NCBI GenBank assembly: GCA_037893225.1
Contig: JAZGUH010000225.1
Span: 930,001 to 994,000, forward strand
Length of the DNA stretch: 64,000 bases
DNA from: Hippasteria phrygiana
Taxonomy: Eukaryota > Echinodermata > Asteroidea > Valvatida > Goniasteridae
Direction: 5' to 3'
In this document: positions 55,025 to 64,000 of the stretch, one piece after another
Layout: each line of letters begins with the position of its first letter
Position numbering within the stretch: the first letter of the stretch is position 1
Translations under genes and position numbers: made by a program
The notes under the pieces: generated by a model
What the model saw: only the letters and a program-made list of their open reading frames with translations
What the model was told of the DNA's origin: nothing
The model's database searches: none

Positions 55025-56210
55025 TTAAAATTAATAGACCCGGCACTATGAGGTCAATATTTTGTTCAGCATTTTGGCGTCATCATGTGCGTCGTTTCAT
55101 GTGGTCTAAATAGCGTGTTTGCTGCATGATATAAAAACAAACCAAAAAGGTTTGCGGTTGATGTTCATACGTAAATCATGTAGAGATCGTTGGATTTCTG
55201 AAATACGCGCGAGCGCTGAATTCTGGTCCATCTGCGGGGGGGCTTACACGCGATACTAGAACGCTATTACCCGATACACAAAATTGTGATGCCTCTAGTC
55301 TTAGCCATAGCGCTTCTGCCTGTGTATACATGTACATTACATAGTAGGCCTATACGTTCGCGTTACGTTTGGGGATACGGCTATGGATGGAGTGGTAATG
55401 TGGCGGACGGCCGTCTACAACTTGAACGGCCAAAGCGCAATCCAGATTTTTATATAGAGATCAGTGGGCGCGACCCGCATGATGAAAGCTTTTAGCCGGA
55501 GTGACCTTTCACCTGAAGCGCCATCTTGTTCACGGGCAAAAAGAACAGGCGTTACTACTACTAGACGCGAGCGCATTTTGGAATAAACGCATGGTTACTT
55601 GGAAGCGTCAAAGTTTTCGATTGATGATGCGTACAAAGCAACGCGTGTAAATTTGCTCCGTAAGCAAGATGGCGCATACTATACCGTGAAAGTGCTTATA
55701 TGTCTGTTAAAAAAACAGGTTCTGTTGTTCTGAATGTAGCAGGGCTTGTTTTGGAAACATTTTGGAGGCAAAGTGCGCAAGTCAAAAACGTTGCCTTGGC
55801 TGTATGGAAAATGTGAAGGAAAGCATTTAGGGTATGCCTAACTAGGCAAACGAGGAGGCCACCTACATGTAGGCAAATGAGGGGTAGGGCCTACCAAGCA
55901 GATGTGGACGGACGGCACAAGACACATGGAGGACACCGAGGCATGGGGAGAGCATCTTACCTATATAGGCAAATGAGGGGCCCCAAGGAATGGGGAGGGC
56001 ACCAAGGCAAATGATGGAAGGCACCAAGGCAAAGAATGGAGGACACCAAGGAAACAAAAAACAAAATACCCACCTTGTCTGTACAATCCAAGCTTTACGG
56101 CCCCCCCCCCCCCCCACCCCCAAAATATAAACCCGCATCGCCGGATCAATTCCTGAACTTTGGTCTGACCAGAGACCAACTATTTGTTTGGTTTTGGCCT
56201 AATAGCTCCA
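55025..56210. other. Non-coding stretch
   Basis: It contains iterated GGCACCAAGGCAA(A)TG-like phrases at 55920-56050 and a poly(C) tract at 56101-56115. A 69-codon ORF at 55286-55495 has a hydrophobic start but no other support. Confidence 0.5.
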
Positions 56211-56218
56211 ATTACAAT

Positions 56219-56455
56219 AGACTAATCCGACGAGCAAAATTAGAAGCCATCTTTGGGTACCCAATCAAGCGGTGTCATACACGCGCGCTCGTTATACGCG
56301 CGCACTCAGTGCGCCTTTGACCAATAGGATTGCCAAAGTAAACACGCGCCTCAAAAGTAAGAACGCGTATGACGCGCGCGCGAGCGCAGAACCGCCCGAT
56401 TGCGTACCCAAAGATGGCTTGTCTAGACTAATCCGGCGACCACAATTAGAAGCAT
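56219..56455. repeat. Foldback between 29-bp direct repeats
   Basis: AGACTAATCCGACGAGCAAA at 56219 recurs as AGACTAATCCGGCGACCACA at 56427. Between them AAGCCATCTTTGGGTACCCA pairs with TACCCAAAGATGGCTT, and the middle is rich in CGCGCG. Confidence 0.75.
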
Positions 56456-56499
56456 TTACTGCGGTGGCGAGGCGCTCGCGTGCGTGTAAAAATGTCGTC

Positions 56500-58039
56500 A
56501 TTTCCAATGTGAACAAAGAAACTGGCACGAGCGGGATTCGAACCTGCGACCTCCGGGTTACCGTACCGGCGCTCTACCAACTGAGCTATCTTGCCCTATG
56601 TTGGCGGTCTCCCAAATTGTCAGTATCTTTGTTCGAGTGGGCGCTAGTCAGAAGTCATAAACCCAGAATGCCGTGTAGCCAGGGATCACACCCAATTTTA
56701 CGATACAACCTGGGAAGCGACATTGTGGAGATCACTCAATGAGGATACGACTTTTTAATTTATAATACGTCACACAATCCACAAGGGAAACTGACTAGGT
56801 AAATTTGAATACATTTCCAATGTGAACAAAGAAACTGGCACGAGCGGGATTCGAACCTGCGACCTCCGGGTTACCGTACCGGCGCTCTACCAACTGAGCT
56901 ATCTTGCCCTATGTTGGCGGTCTCCCAAATTGTCAGTATCTTTGTTCGAGTGGGCGCTAGTCAGAAGTCATAAACCCAGAATGCCGTGTAGCCAGGGATC
57001 ACACCCAATTTTACGATACAACCTGGGAAGCGACATTGTGGAGATCACTCAATGAGGATACGACTTTTTAATTTATAATACGTCACACAATCCACAAGGG
57101 AAACTGACTAGGTAAATTTGAATACATTTCCAATGTGAACAAAGAAACTGGCACGAGCGGGATTCGAACCTGCGACCTCCGGGTTACCGTACCGGCGCTC
57201 TACCAACTGAGCTATCTTGCCCTATGTTGGCGGTCTCCCAAATTGTCAGTATCTTTGTTCGAGTGGGCGCTAGTCAGAAGTCATAAACCCAGAATGCCGT
57301 GTAGCCAGGGATCACACCCAATTTTACGATACAACCTGGGAAGCGACATTGTGGAGATCACTCAATGAGGATACGACTTTTTAATTTATAATACGTCACA
57401 CAATCCACAAGGGAAACTGACTAGGTAAATTTGAATACATTTCCAATGTGAACAAAGAAACTGGCACGAGCGGGATTCGAACCTGCGACCTCCGGGTTAC
57501 CGTACCGGCGCTCTACCAACTGAGCTATCTTGCCCTATGTTGGCGGTCTCCCAAATTGTCAGTATCTTTGTTCGAGTGGGCGCTAGTCAGAAGTCATAAA
57601 CCCAGAATGCCGTGTAGCCAGGGATCACACCCAATTTTACGATACAACCTGGGAAGCGACATTGTGGAGATCACTCAATGAGGATACGACTTTTTAATTT
57701 ATAATACGTCACACAATCCACAAGGGAAACTGACTAGGTAAATTTGAATACATTTCCAATGTGAACAAAGAAACTGGCACGAGCGGGATTCGAACCTGCG
57801 ACCTCCGGGTTACCGTACCGGCGCTCTACCAACTGAGCTATCTTGCCCTATGTTGGCGGTCTCCCAAATTGTCAGTATCTTTGTTCGAGTGGGCGCTAGT
57901 CAGAAGTCATAAACCCAGAATGCCGTGTAGCCAGGGATCACACCCAATTTTACGATACAACCTGGGAAGCGACATTGTGGAGATCACTCAATGAGGATAC
58001 GACTTTTTAATTTATAATACGTCACACAATCCACAAGGG
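56500..58039 (-). repeat. Left arm: five 313-bp units
   Basis: tRNA-like domains lie at 56524-56595, 56837-56908, 57150-57221, 57463-57534 and 57776-57847. The outer edge is the 3' end GTTTCTTTGTTCACATTGG plus AAA, as in the dispersed copies. Confidence 0.95.
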
Positions 58040-60072
58040 AGACCGCCAACATAGGGCAAGATAGCTCAGTTGGTAGAGCGCCGGTACGGTAACCCGGAGG
58101 TCGCAGGTTCGAATCCCGCTCGTGCCAGTTTCTTTGTTCACATTGGAAATGTATTCAAATTTACCTAGTCAGTTTCCCTTGTGGATTGTGTGACGTATTA
58201 TAAATTAAAAAGTCGTATCCTCATTGAGTGATCTCCACAATGTCGCTTCCCAGGTTGTATCGTAAAATTGGGTGTGATCCCTGGCTACACGGCATTCTGG
58301 GTTTATGACTTCTGACTAGCGCCCACTCGAACAAAGATACTGACAATTTGGGAGACCGCCAACATAGGGCAAGATAGCTCAGTTGGTAGAGCGCCGGTAC
58401 GGTAACCCGGAGGTCGCAGGTTCGAATCCCGCTCGTGCCAGTTTCTTTGTTCACATTGGAAATGTATTCAAATTTACCTAGTCAGTTTCCCTTGTGGATT
58501 GTGTGACGTATTATAAATTAAAAAGTCGTATCCTCATTGAGTGATCTCCACAATGTCGCTTCCCAGGTTGTATCGTAAAATTGGGTGTGATCCCTGGCTA
58601 CACGGCATTCTGGGTTTATGACTTCTGACTAGCGCCCACTCGAACAAAGATACTGACAATTTGGGAGACCGCCAACATAGGGCAAGATAGCTCAGTTGGT
58701 AGAGCGCCGGTACGGTAACCCGGAGGTCGCAGGTTCGAATCCCGCTCGTGCCAGTTTCTTTGTTCACATTGGAAATGTATTCAAATTTACCTAGTCAGTT
58801 TCCCTTGTGGATTGTGTGACGTATTATAAATTAAAAAGTCGTATCCTCATTGAGTGATCTCCACAATGTCGCTTCCCAGGTTGTATCGTAAAATTGGGTG
58901 TGATCCCTGGCTACACGGCATTCTGGGTTTATGACTTCTGACTAGCGCCCACTCGAACAAAGATACTGACAATTTGGGAGACCGCCAACATAGGGCAAGA
59001 TAGCTCAGTTGGTAGAGCGCCGGTACGGTAACCCGGAGGTCGCAGGTTCGAATCCCGCTCGTGCCAGTTTCTTTGTTCACATTGGAAATGTATTCAAATT
59101 TACCTAGTCAGTTTCCCTTGTGGATTGTGTGACGTATTATAAATTAAAAAGTCGTATCCTCATTGAGTGATCTCCACAATGTCGCTTCCCAGGTTGTATC
59201 GTAAAATTGGGTGTGATCCCTGGCTACACGGCATTCTGGGTTTATGACTTCTGACTAGCGCCCACTCGAACAAAGATACTGACAATTTGGGAGACCGCCA
59301 ACATAGGGCAAGATAGCTCAGTTGGTAGAGCGCCGGTACGGTAACCCGGAGGTCGCAGGTTCGAATCCCGCTCGTGCCAGTTTCTTTGTTCACATTGGAA
59401 ATGTATTCAAATTTACCTAGTCAGTTTCCCTTGTGGATTGTGTGACGTATTATAAATTAAAAAGTCGTATCCTCATTGAGTGATCTCCACAATGTCGCTT
59501 CCCAGGTTGTATCGTAAAATTGGGTGTGATCCCTGGCTACACGGCATTCTGGGTTTATGACTTCTGACTAGCGCCCACTCGAACAAAGATACTGACAATT
59601 TGGGAGACCGCCAACATAGGGCAAGATAGCTCAGTTGGTAGAGCGCCGGTACGGTAACCCGGAGGTCGCAGGTTCGAATCCCGCTCGTGCCAGTTTCTTT
59701 GTTCACATTGGAAATGTATTCAAATTTACCTAGTCAGTTTCCCTTGTGGATTGTGTGACGTATTATAAATTAAAAAGTCGTATCCTCATTGAGTGATCTC
59801 CACAATGTCGCTTCCCAGGTTGTATCGTAAAATTGGGTGTGATCCCTGGCTACACGGCATTCTGGGTTTATGACTTCTGACTAGCGCCCACTCGAACAAA
59901 GATACTGACAATTTGGGAGACCGCCAACATAGGGCAAGATAGCTCAGTTGGTAGAGCGCCGGTACGGTAACCCGGAGGTCGCAGGTTCGAATCCCGCTCG
60001 TGCCAGTTTCTTTGTTCACATTGGAAATGTATTCAAATTTACCTAGTCAGTTTCCCTTGTGGATTGTGTGAC
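58040..60072 (+). repeat. Right arm: six and a half 313-bp units
   Basis: tRNA-like domains lie at 58055-58126, 58368-58439, 58681-58752, 58994-59065, 59307-59378, 59620-59691 and 59933-60004. The outer edge stops inside the unit at GGATTGTGTGAC, not at the element's 3' end. Confidence 0.95.
58055..58126 (+). other. Representative tRNA-like Pol III domain
   Basis: The acceptor stem GGCAAGA/TCGTGCC pairs at six of seven positions. D and T arms are standard. The anticodon arm CCGGT-ACGGTAA-CCCGG has one mismatch, and would place GGT (Thr) as anticodon, but lacks the universal U33. It is therefore better read as a tRNA-derived Pol III promoter than a working tRNA gene. Confidence 0.75.
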
Positions 60073-60086
60073 GTAAAAATGTCGTC

Positions 60087-61800
60087 GGCGAATTCCTGTA
60101 TAGGCCTATTATCATACTGCAATCCAGCTCCATGGGAAGTCCAAATATGTTCTGTTTTCAAAACAGTCCATGAAAGTTAAATTATATTTGTCGATATTCC
60201 ATAAATATTCCCAGGAAAATGTAGTTGACAAAAATCCCCTTTTCAACATTGCCAACAAAATAGTATATGTAGTTCTTTTGTTCGGTTGCCATGACAATTC
60301 TGTTGCATGGATACGGCGAGTTACTGCTCTGATTGGTGCCATGTACTTGCAGTGCACATGATGGAAAATTCCACAGATGCTTTTTGATCCGGCCACGTGC
60401 GAAGGTACGTGTGCACCGCGGCTGTTTAAGTTTCGGGTCACTGACGTGAGGTATACACTTAATTATTGTTTGTGACTGCAGGAATCTTATGTGATGCATT
60501 AAATAGCCGTGACACCCAGATACGAACAATGAACTCATGAATATCACGCAAGGAGGGCGTGTACGCCCAGGCCCTTGCAAGTACATGTACGCTAGTCTTG
60601 GGCCCAAGACAATTGTGTTGTTTTTACCTGCTGGGGATGCAACGCGTGCATGCTAGCGCAGAGCTGAGGCGTGTCCCGTCATGCTGCCAGCCGACCACGG
60701 AGGCCAGAAGTGTATCGGTTGGTGCGGTGTTTATCGCCACGTACTTATAGAAAAATTGTATGGGGAATTGTATGCGTGGACATTAGCAAACATATTGAAG
60801 TTGATGTCATGACTGTGCAGCATCGTTTGCAACAACTCAAAATCTTAGCAATCAATATCATCTTTAGATGCATCACATAAAAATTCCTGCAGAGAACGAA
60901 AGTCACAAACAGTAATTTGTAAAAAGGACCGGAAAAACTTACGATGTGCTCTTTGAAATACATAGGCCCACATGTACTCCTACCATTGAGGAATTGAAGA
61001 ACATGCCCCACTGAAACTGCCGCGGTGCATGCACACCTCTGCACGTGTTGCAAGTCTCGGGGGAATCCCATTTTTGCCGTATCCATGCAACAGAATTGCC
61101 ATGGAAACAGAACAGTCTAGACTGTAGAGTTAATTTTCTTCTTGGCAATGTTGCACACGTAATTTTTGTCAACTGCATTTTCCTCTGAGTATTTATGGAA
61201 AACTGTTCTGAAAACAATGGGCAGTAGGCCTGTCCTATAACTCCAACATAAAAAAAAGAATTTTAAACCGTATACCTTATTTTGAAGACAAATTTGTAAA
61301 ATTCAGGATAAAAGAGTTATTCCAGTTGTTGTAATTGTCATCCGCTAAAAAGTTGCTGTATAGAATCCACCATGCCCTCCCCTTCCCCCTCTCTGTCCAC
61401 CAACACCGATTAAAGCACACTTTTTCCCCTGACATGTCTGAGGAGCCCGCCTCCCCAAACAATCAAAACACAAACGAAAATACAAACAATTAAATAGACA
61501 GACAAAAACAATTTCCCACACACAAAACCAAAATATTCCGGGCACACAGAACAAAAACCCTAGAAAGAAATAAGGGGATGGGGAAAGAAATGGGGAAATA
61601 TACAATCATTTTATGCCCATTACACTAAAACACCCAGCCTTATCATTATATAGCTTTGCAATTGTAAAAATAAAATTTGAATTCTAATTGAAACCCAATA
61701 GAATGCACATATGGGTAGATTTAAACGAAGTATTATAGACGTTGATACAATTGAAAGGAGCATCTACTTAGAAAGAAAGAAAAATCCTGCTTTTATTTTT
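60087..61800. other. Non-coding stretch right of the array
   Basis: An inverted pair is visible: TTCCATAAATATTCCC..TTGACAAAAAT near 60197-60235 against ATTTTTGTCAACTGCATTTT..TATTTATGGAAAAC near 61155-61205, with TTGCCATGACAATTCTGTTG mirrored by CAACAGAATTGCCATGG near 61087. This suggests a ~1-kb element at about 60125-61215. No gene seen. Confidence 0.55.
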
Positions 61801-61808
61801 GACGACAG
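61801..61808 (+). repeat. 8-bp hAT target duplication, left
   Basis: GACGACAG, exactly repeated at 62323-62330. Confidence 0.9.
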
Positions 61809-62322
61809 CATGGGCGTCAACAGGTGGGGGACGGGGGGACATGTCCCCCCCCCCCCCCCCACTTTTGAAAGTGGGGGATATCATATCGTTTGTCCCCCCA
61901 CTTTTCAGAACAATAATTTAAGAAAATGGCAGGCATGACTCAGATGAGCATGTGAAATACTAACACAAATGTTGGGACAGGCAAAAAGCAGATATAATCT
62001 GAATTATTCGTGGAATTATAATAGAACTAGGACCTTTAATTCAGGAGCGGATGATCGCGGATCCAGGGGGGGGGGGGGGGGGTTCAGTTTTTTGTAGCAT
62101 GATTAGTTTGAACAAATAGTATAAATTTCAATATTTTGTCTTCAAGAAATATACAATTCTTTAACAAAAAATATAGCACCATTTAGCACCTAAGCACCCT
62201 TAATTATGCAAACAATATCTAAGGGCAAGGGGACACCCCCTCCCCTTAGATAACTCCCCAGGACACAGATCACTAATTGGGGCTCATGTCCCCCCACTTT
62301 TCATAAGCTGTTGACGCCCATG
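61809..62322. mobile_element. hAT-type MITE with 8-bp target duplication
   Basis: The ends CATGGGCGTCAACAG and CTGTTGACGCCCATG are perfect inverted repeats. GGGGGACATGTCCCCCC-like subterminal tracts pair with ATGTCCCCCCACTTTTC at the right. GACGACAG is duplicated on both sides. There is no transposase in 514 bp. Confidence 0.92.
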
Positions 62323-62330
62323 GACGACAG
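62323..62330 (+). repeat. 8-bp hAT target duplication, right
   Basis: GACGACAG, partner of 61801-61808. Confidence 0.9.
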
Positions 62331-62374
62331 TTTCGGAGTCTTCGTGTCTTCCAAACCATCGGCACACCTGTTGG
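62331..62374 (-). CDS. Possible terminal exon interrupted by a hAT MITE
   Basis: After CCCAACAG the frame continues from the exon above as CADGLEDTKTPKLSS. It then runs directly into the MITE at 61809-62322, which supplies MGVNSL and a stop. Acceptor phase is compatible with the upstream donor. The unidentified gene may therefore have gained a TE-derived C-terminus. Confidence 0.4.
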
Positions 62375-62469
62375 GAGAAATAGAAAAATACAATCAACAG
62401 TAACAGTGCAGCATATGTTCGTGATTTTATTTGTAAAATGGTATACAGTTTCATTGGACATTTGCACTA

Positions 62470-62577
62470 ACCTGTTGCCGGCCGGGATGAGCCTTTCCTC
62501 TACAGAGATCACATGGTCACCGACTCCGCGGATATATACGTCCGCATAATTTCTTAGGTGAATTAAATGCATGTATC
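62470..62577 (-). CDS. Unidentified - strand coding exon
   Basis: An acceptor (AAATTCAG) and a donor (AACAG|GTTAGT, near 62475) enclose an open frame. It reads RNYADVYIRGVGDHVISVEE and then RLIPAGNR. The balanced composition suggests real coding sequence. I do not recognise the family. The rest of the gene would extend past the window. Confidence 0.5.
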
Positions 62578-62705
62578 TGAATTTCGCACCAGAGCTTTAT
62601 GATGTATTTCTGAACAATACTTTTAACAGTTTTTTAACATTACCGTTACAATTTCATGTTATTGCAAAAACCTTGTTCTCATTGTTCTCATAGCGAAAAC
62701 CTTGT

Positions 62706-63600
62706 TCTCAGTCCGTCAAAAATGACGTTCGATGTTTGTGTCCGTCAATATTGCTGACGTTCGATTGGTAATCTGTCAAAAAAATGACGTAAGGGAATTT
62801 CTCTGTCACAGTAATAACGTACGAGAGCATTATTGCGTGAACGCGTTGCGCGCGAAGACTCCACAGTAGTGATTGGCTATGCTGCAAATAGAATACGTTC
62901 GCGGCAAGAAATGCCGTATTTATGTTGTCAAATAGACGTTTTGGATTTATGAAGGAACTGCTCTTTTGTTTTCGAACGTCAGTCTTTGTCGTTCGTCATT
63001 TATTTGACAGATTTTCTTCAAGCAGACCTATAATAAACCAGAAAATTGCTGGAGATTTGAACTTACGCGGGAAGCTCTATGTGCATAACGTGTATGAGAA
63101 AGACGGTCGTCTGTCGGGCCATGTCAAAAGGTCAGTTCGCATGCGGACCACCAATTTATCGAACGTCAGTATTTTATCGTGACGGACAATATAATTTTAA
63201 GTTGGTTGTAAATTTAGGCCAGTGGCTTATGCTAATTGTGAAGTAGTTATCATAATTATTATGAATGTGAAATTATCGTTATTTAAACATGTGTCTATGG
63301 CAATTTTGGCGACTCTGTTGATTATTTATATTTTGGGTACTCGGCCTTGTGTTATTGTTGACATTTTGACGGAATCAAATGACGTTCGCAAATGTTAAAA
63401 AAATCATAAAAATTATTTCGGAAGCCACTTTTCATTTTGTTCCTACTAGCTGGAAAAATATTTGTAGCCACCCTCTGCTGCCTGCACATGCCAAAGAGGA
63501 AAAAAGATGTGGTGACAACATGTAGTTCTAATTGATAATATCAATGACCAAATCCAGAAGTAGTTGAAGTCCGTCAACAGTGCTGACGTTCGAGAGGTTA
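62706..63600. repeat. CCGTCA/GACGTTCGA module cluster, copy 2
   Basis: GTCCGTCAAAAATGACGTTC (62708), CTGACGTTCGA (62754), TTCGAACGTCAG (62970), ATCGAACGTCAG (63159), TGACGTTCGC (63383) and GTCCGTCAACAGTGCTGACG (63570) recur in both orientations. The two outer ones are direct, not inverted, repeats. Confidence 0.7.
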
Positions 63601-64000
63601 TTTTCAGGACTCCATTTAAGTTGAAGGACTTGTATGGCCAATGTTATGCACTATAACATGTCAAGTACTTCTAAATTTATCACACAATATAAATGCACTG
63701 TACAGCCCTTGCACAATAAAATATGAGCATCTGAAATGTCATGTACACAAATGAGCCATTATTTTTAGAATCTGCCATATGCCATTATACTAGCGCAAAC
63801 AATTGACCATATGAAATGACCTCAGAAAACATGTTCATGGGGAAGTTAGCGATGTTTTTCACAGAAAATGTGCGTTGATATTGCTCAAAAACAGTCCAGA
63901 CATTGTACTAATGTGTGAATCCAAGGCGGGGTCATTGGTTTTATGTCAGTTTAAACACGTTTTACTTCAAATACACAACTTTTTTTTAGATAAAAATGCC
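63601..64000. other. Window end, nothing recognised
   Basis: A+T-rich DNA without an ORF, splice-bounded exon or clear repeat. Confidence 0.5.

Larger units (their letters stand above)
56488..60086. mobile_element. Head-to-head array of 313-bp tRNA-like units
   Basis: Five - strand units are followed, from about 58040, by seven + strand tRNA-like domains in 313-bp units. Each unit has a 72-nt tRNA-like domain with A box (TAGCTCAGTTGG) and B box (GGTTCGAATCC). Complete units appear identical by eye, including a 231-bp chance ORF. The whole block is flanked by GTAAAAATGTCGTC (56486-56499, 60073-60086). The inversion junction shows GGGA shared by both arms. It could be a recent amplification or, in part, an assembly error. 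Confidence 0.9.

Noticed and set aside
56505..58035. Hammerhead retrozyme origin of the 313-bp tandem units
   Set aside because: I looked for the CTGATGA..GAAA core on both strands of the unit and found only CTGACTA without the rest. A covariance search would be decisive.
58055..58126. A cluster of functional tRNA-Thr genes
   Set aside because: The anticodon loop ACGGTAA lacks U33, the stem has a mismatch, and the domain is embedded in a mobile unit. It is better explained as a tRNA-derived promoter.
56822..60019. Ten identical 77-codon ORFs in the 313-bp array
   Set aside because: Each reads through the antisense of the tRNA-like domain and repeats with the unit. Identity reflects recent DNA amplification, not a conserved protein.
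56488..60086. CRISPR array
   Set aside because: The units are 313 bp without variable spacers and the context is eukaryotic.

Overview
This window is metazoan nuclear DNA: short exons separated by kilobase-scale introns, with most of the rest made of transposable elements, satellites and simple repeats. The base composition, dense MITEs and the two genes suggest a marine invertebrate. A deuterostome such as an echinoderm or hemichordate is plausible, but no sequence feature settles the species. No bacterial operon, virus or CRISPR array is visible.

Two genes can be assembled exon by exon. On the + strand, a prostaglandin reductase 2 (PTGR2-like) gene runs from a TATA-type promoter near 11593 to a stop at 30918. 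It has seven coding exons with matching phases, giving about 360 residues, and two of its introns use GC rather than GT donors. On the - strand, TMX1 (a transmembrane thioredoxin of the ER) is represented by five coding exons between 48150 and 38917. Its N-terminal exon(s) are not confidently found; a possible next exon lies at about 50792-50838. The two genes are convergent with about 8 kb between their stops. Both human orthologues lie on chromosome 14q, so this may be ancient linkage. A third, unidentified - strand gene leaves two putative exons near 62331-62577, one of them interrupted by a hAT-type MITE.

Region by region: 1-9690 is a higher-order satellite-like mosaic packed with the palindrome TGATGACGTCATCA. 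A 5'-truncated LINE with an (AAC)n tail and a ~37-bp target duplication lies at 10648-11389. PTGR2 introns (11839-30810) carry foldback elements, a pogo/Tigger-like MITE, a second CRE-rich cluster, TGTGACC-terminated MITEs and a cluster of a 16-bp inverted motif. The intergenic region 30919-38916 holds ~0.27-kb inverted arms about 3.8 kb apart, a perfect 64-bp palindrome, a TAA-flanked MITE and piggyBac-like MITEs. TMX1 introns hold further piggyBac-like MITEs. A 2.2-kb element with perfect 27-bp TIRs sits inside a second inverted-repeat pair at 44220-46875. The region 49798-56480 is intergenic repeat mosaic.

The most striking structure is 56488-60086: about 12 near-identical 313-bp units, each with a tRNA-like Pol III domain, arranged as a 5-unit array joined head to head to a 7-unit array and flanked as a whole by a 14-bp direct repeat. 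Smaller relatives at 17205, 26647, 28831 and 40271 are also dimeric, inverted or truncated, and three of these four have candidate target duplications of 8-14 bp. Together they suggest a multimerising mobile element with the tRNA-like domain near its 3' end.
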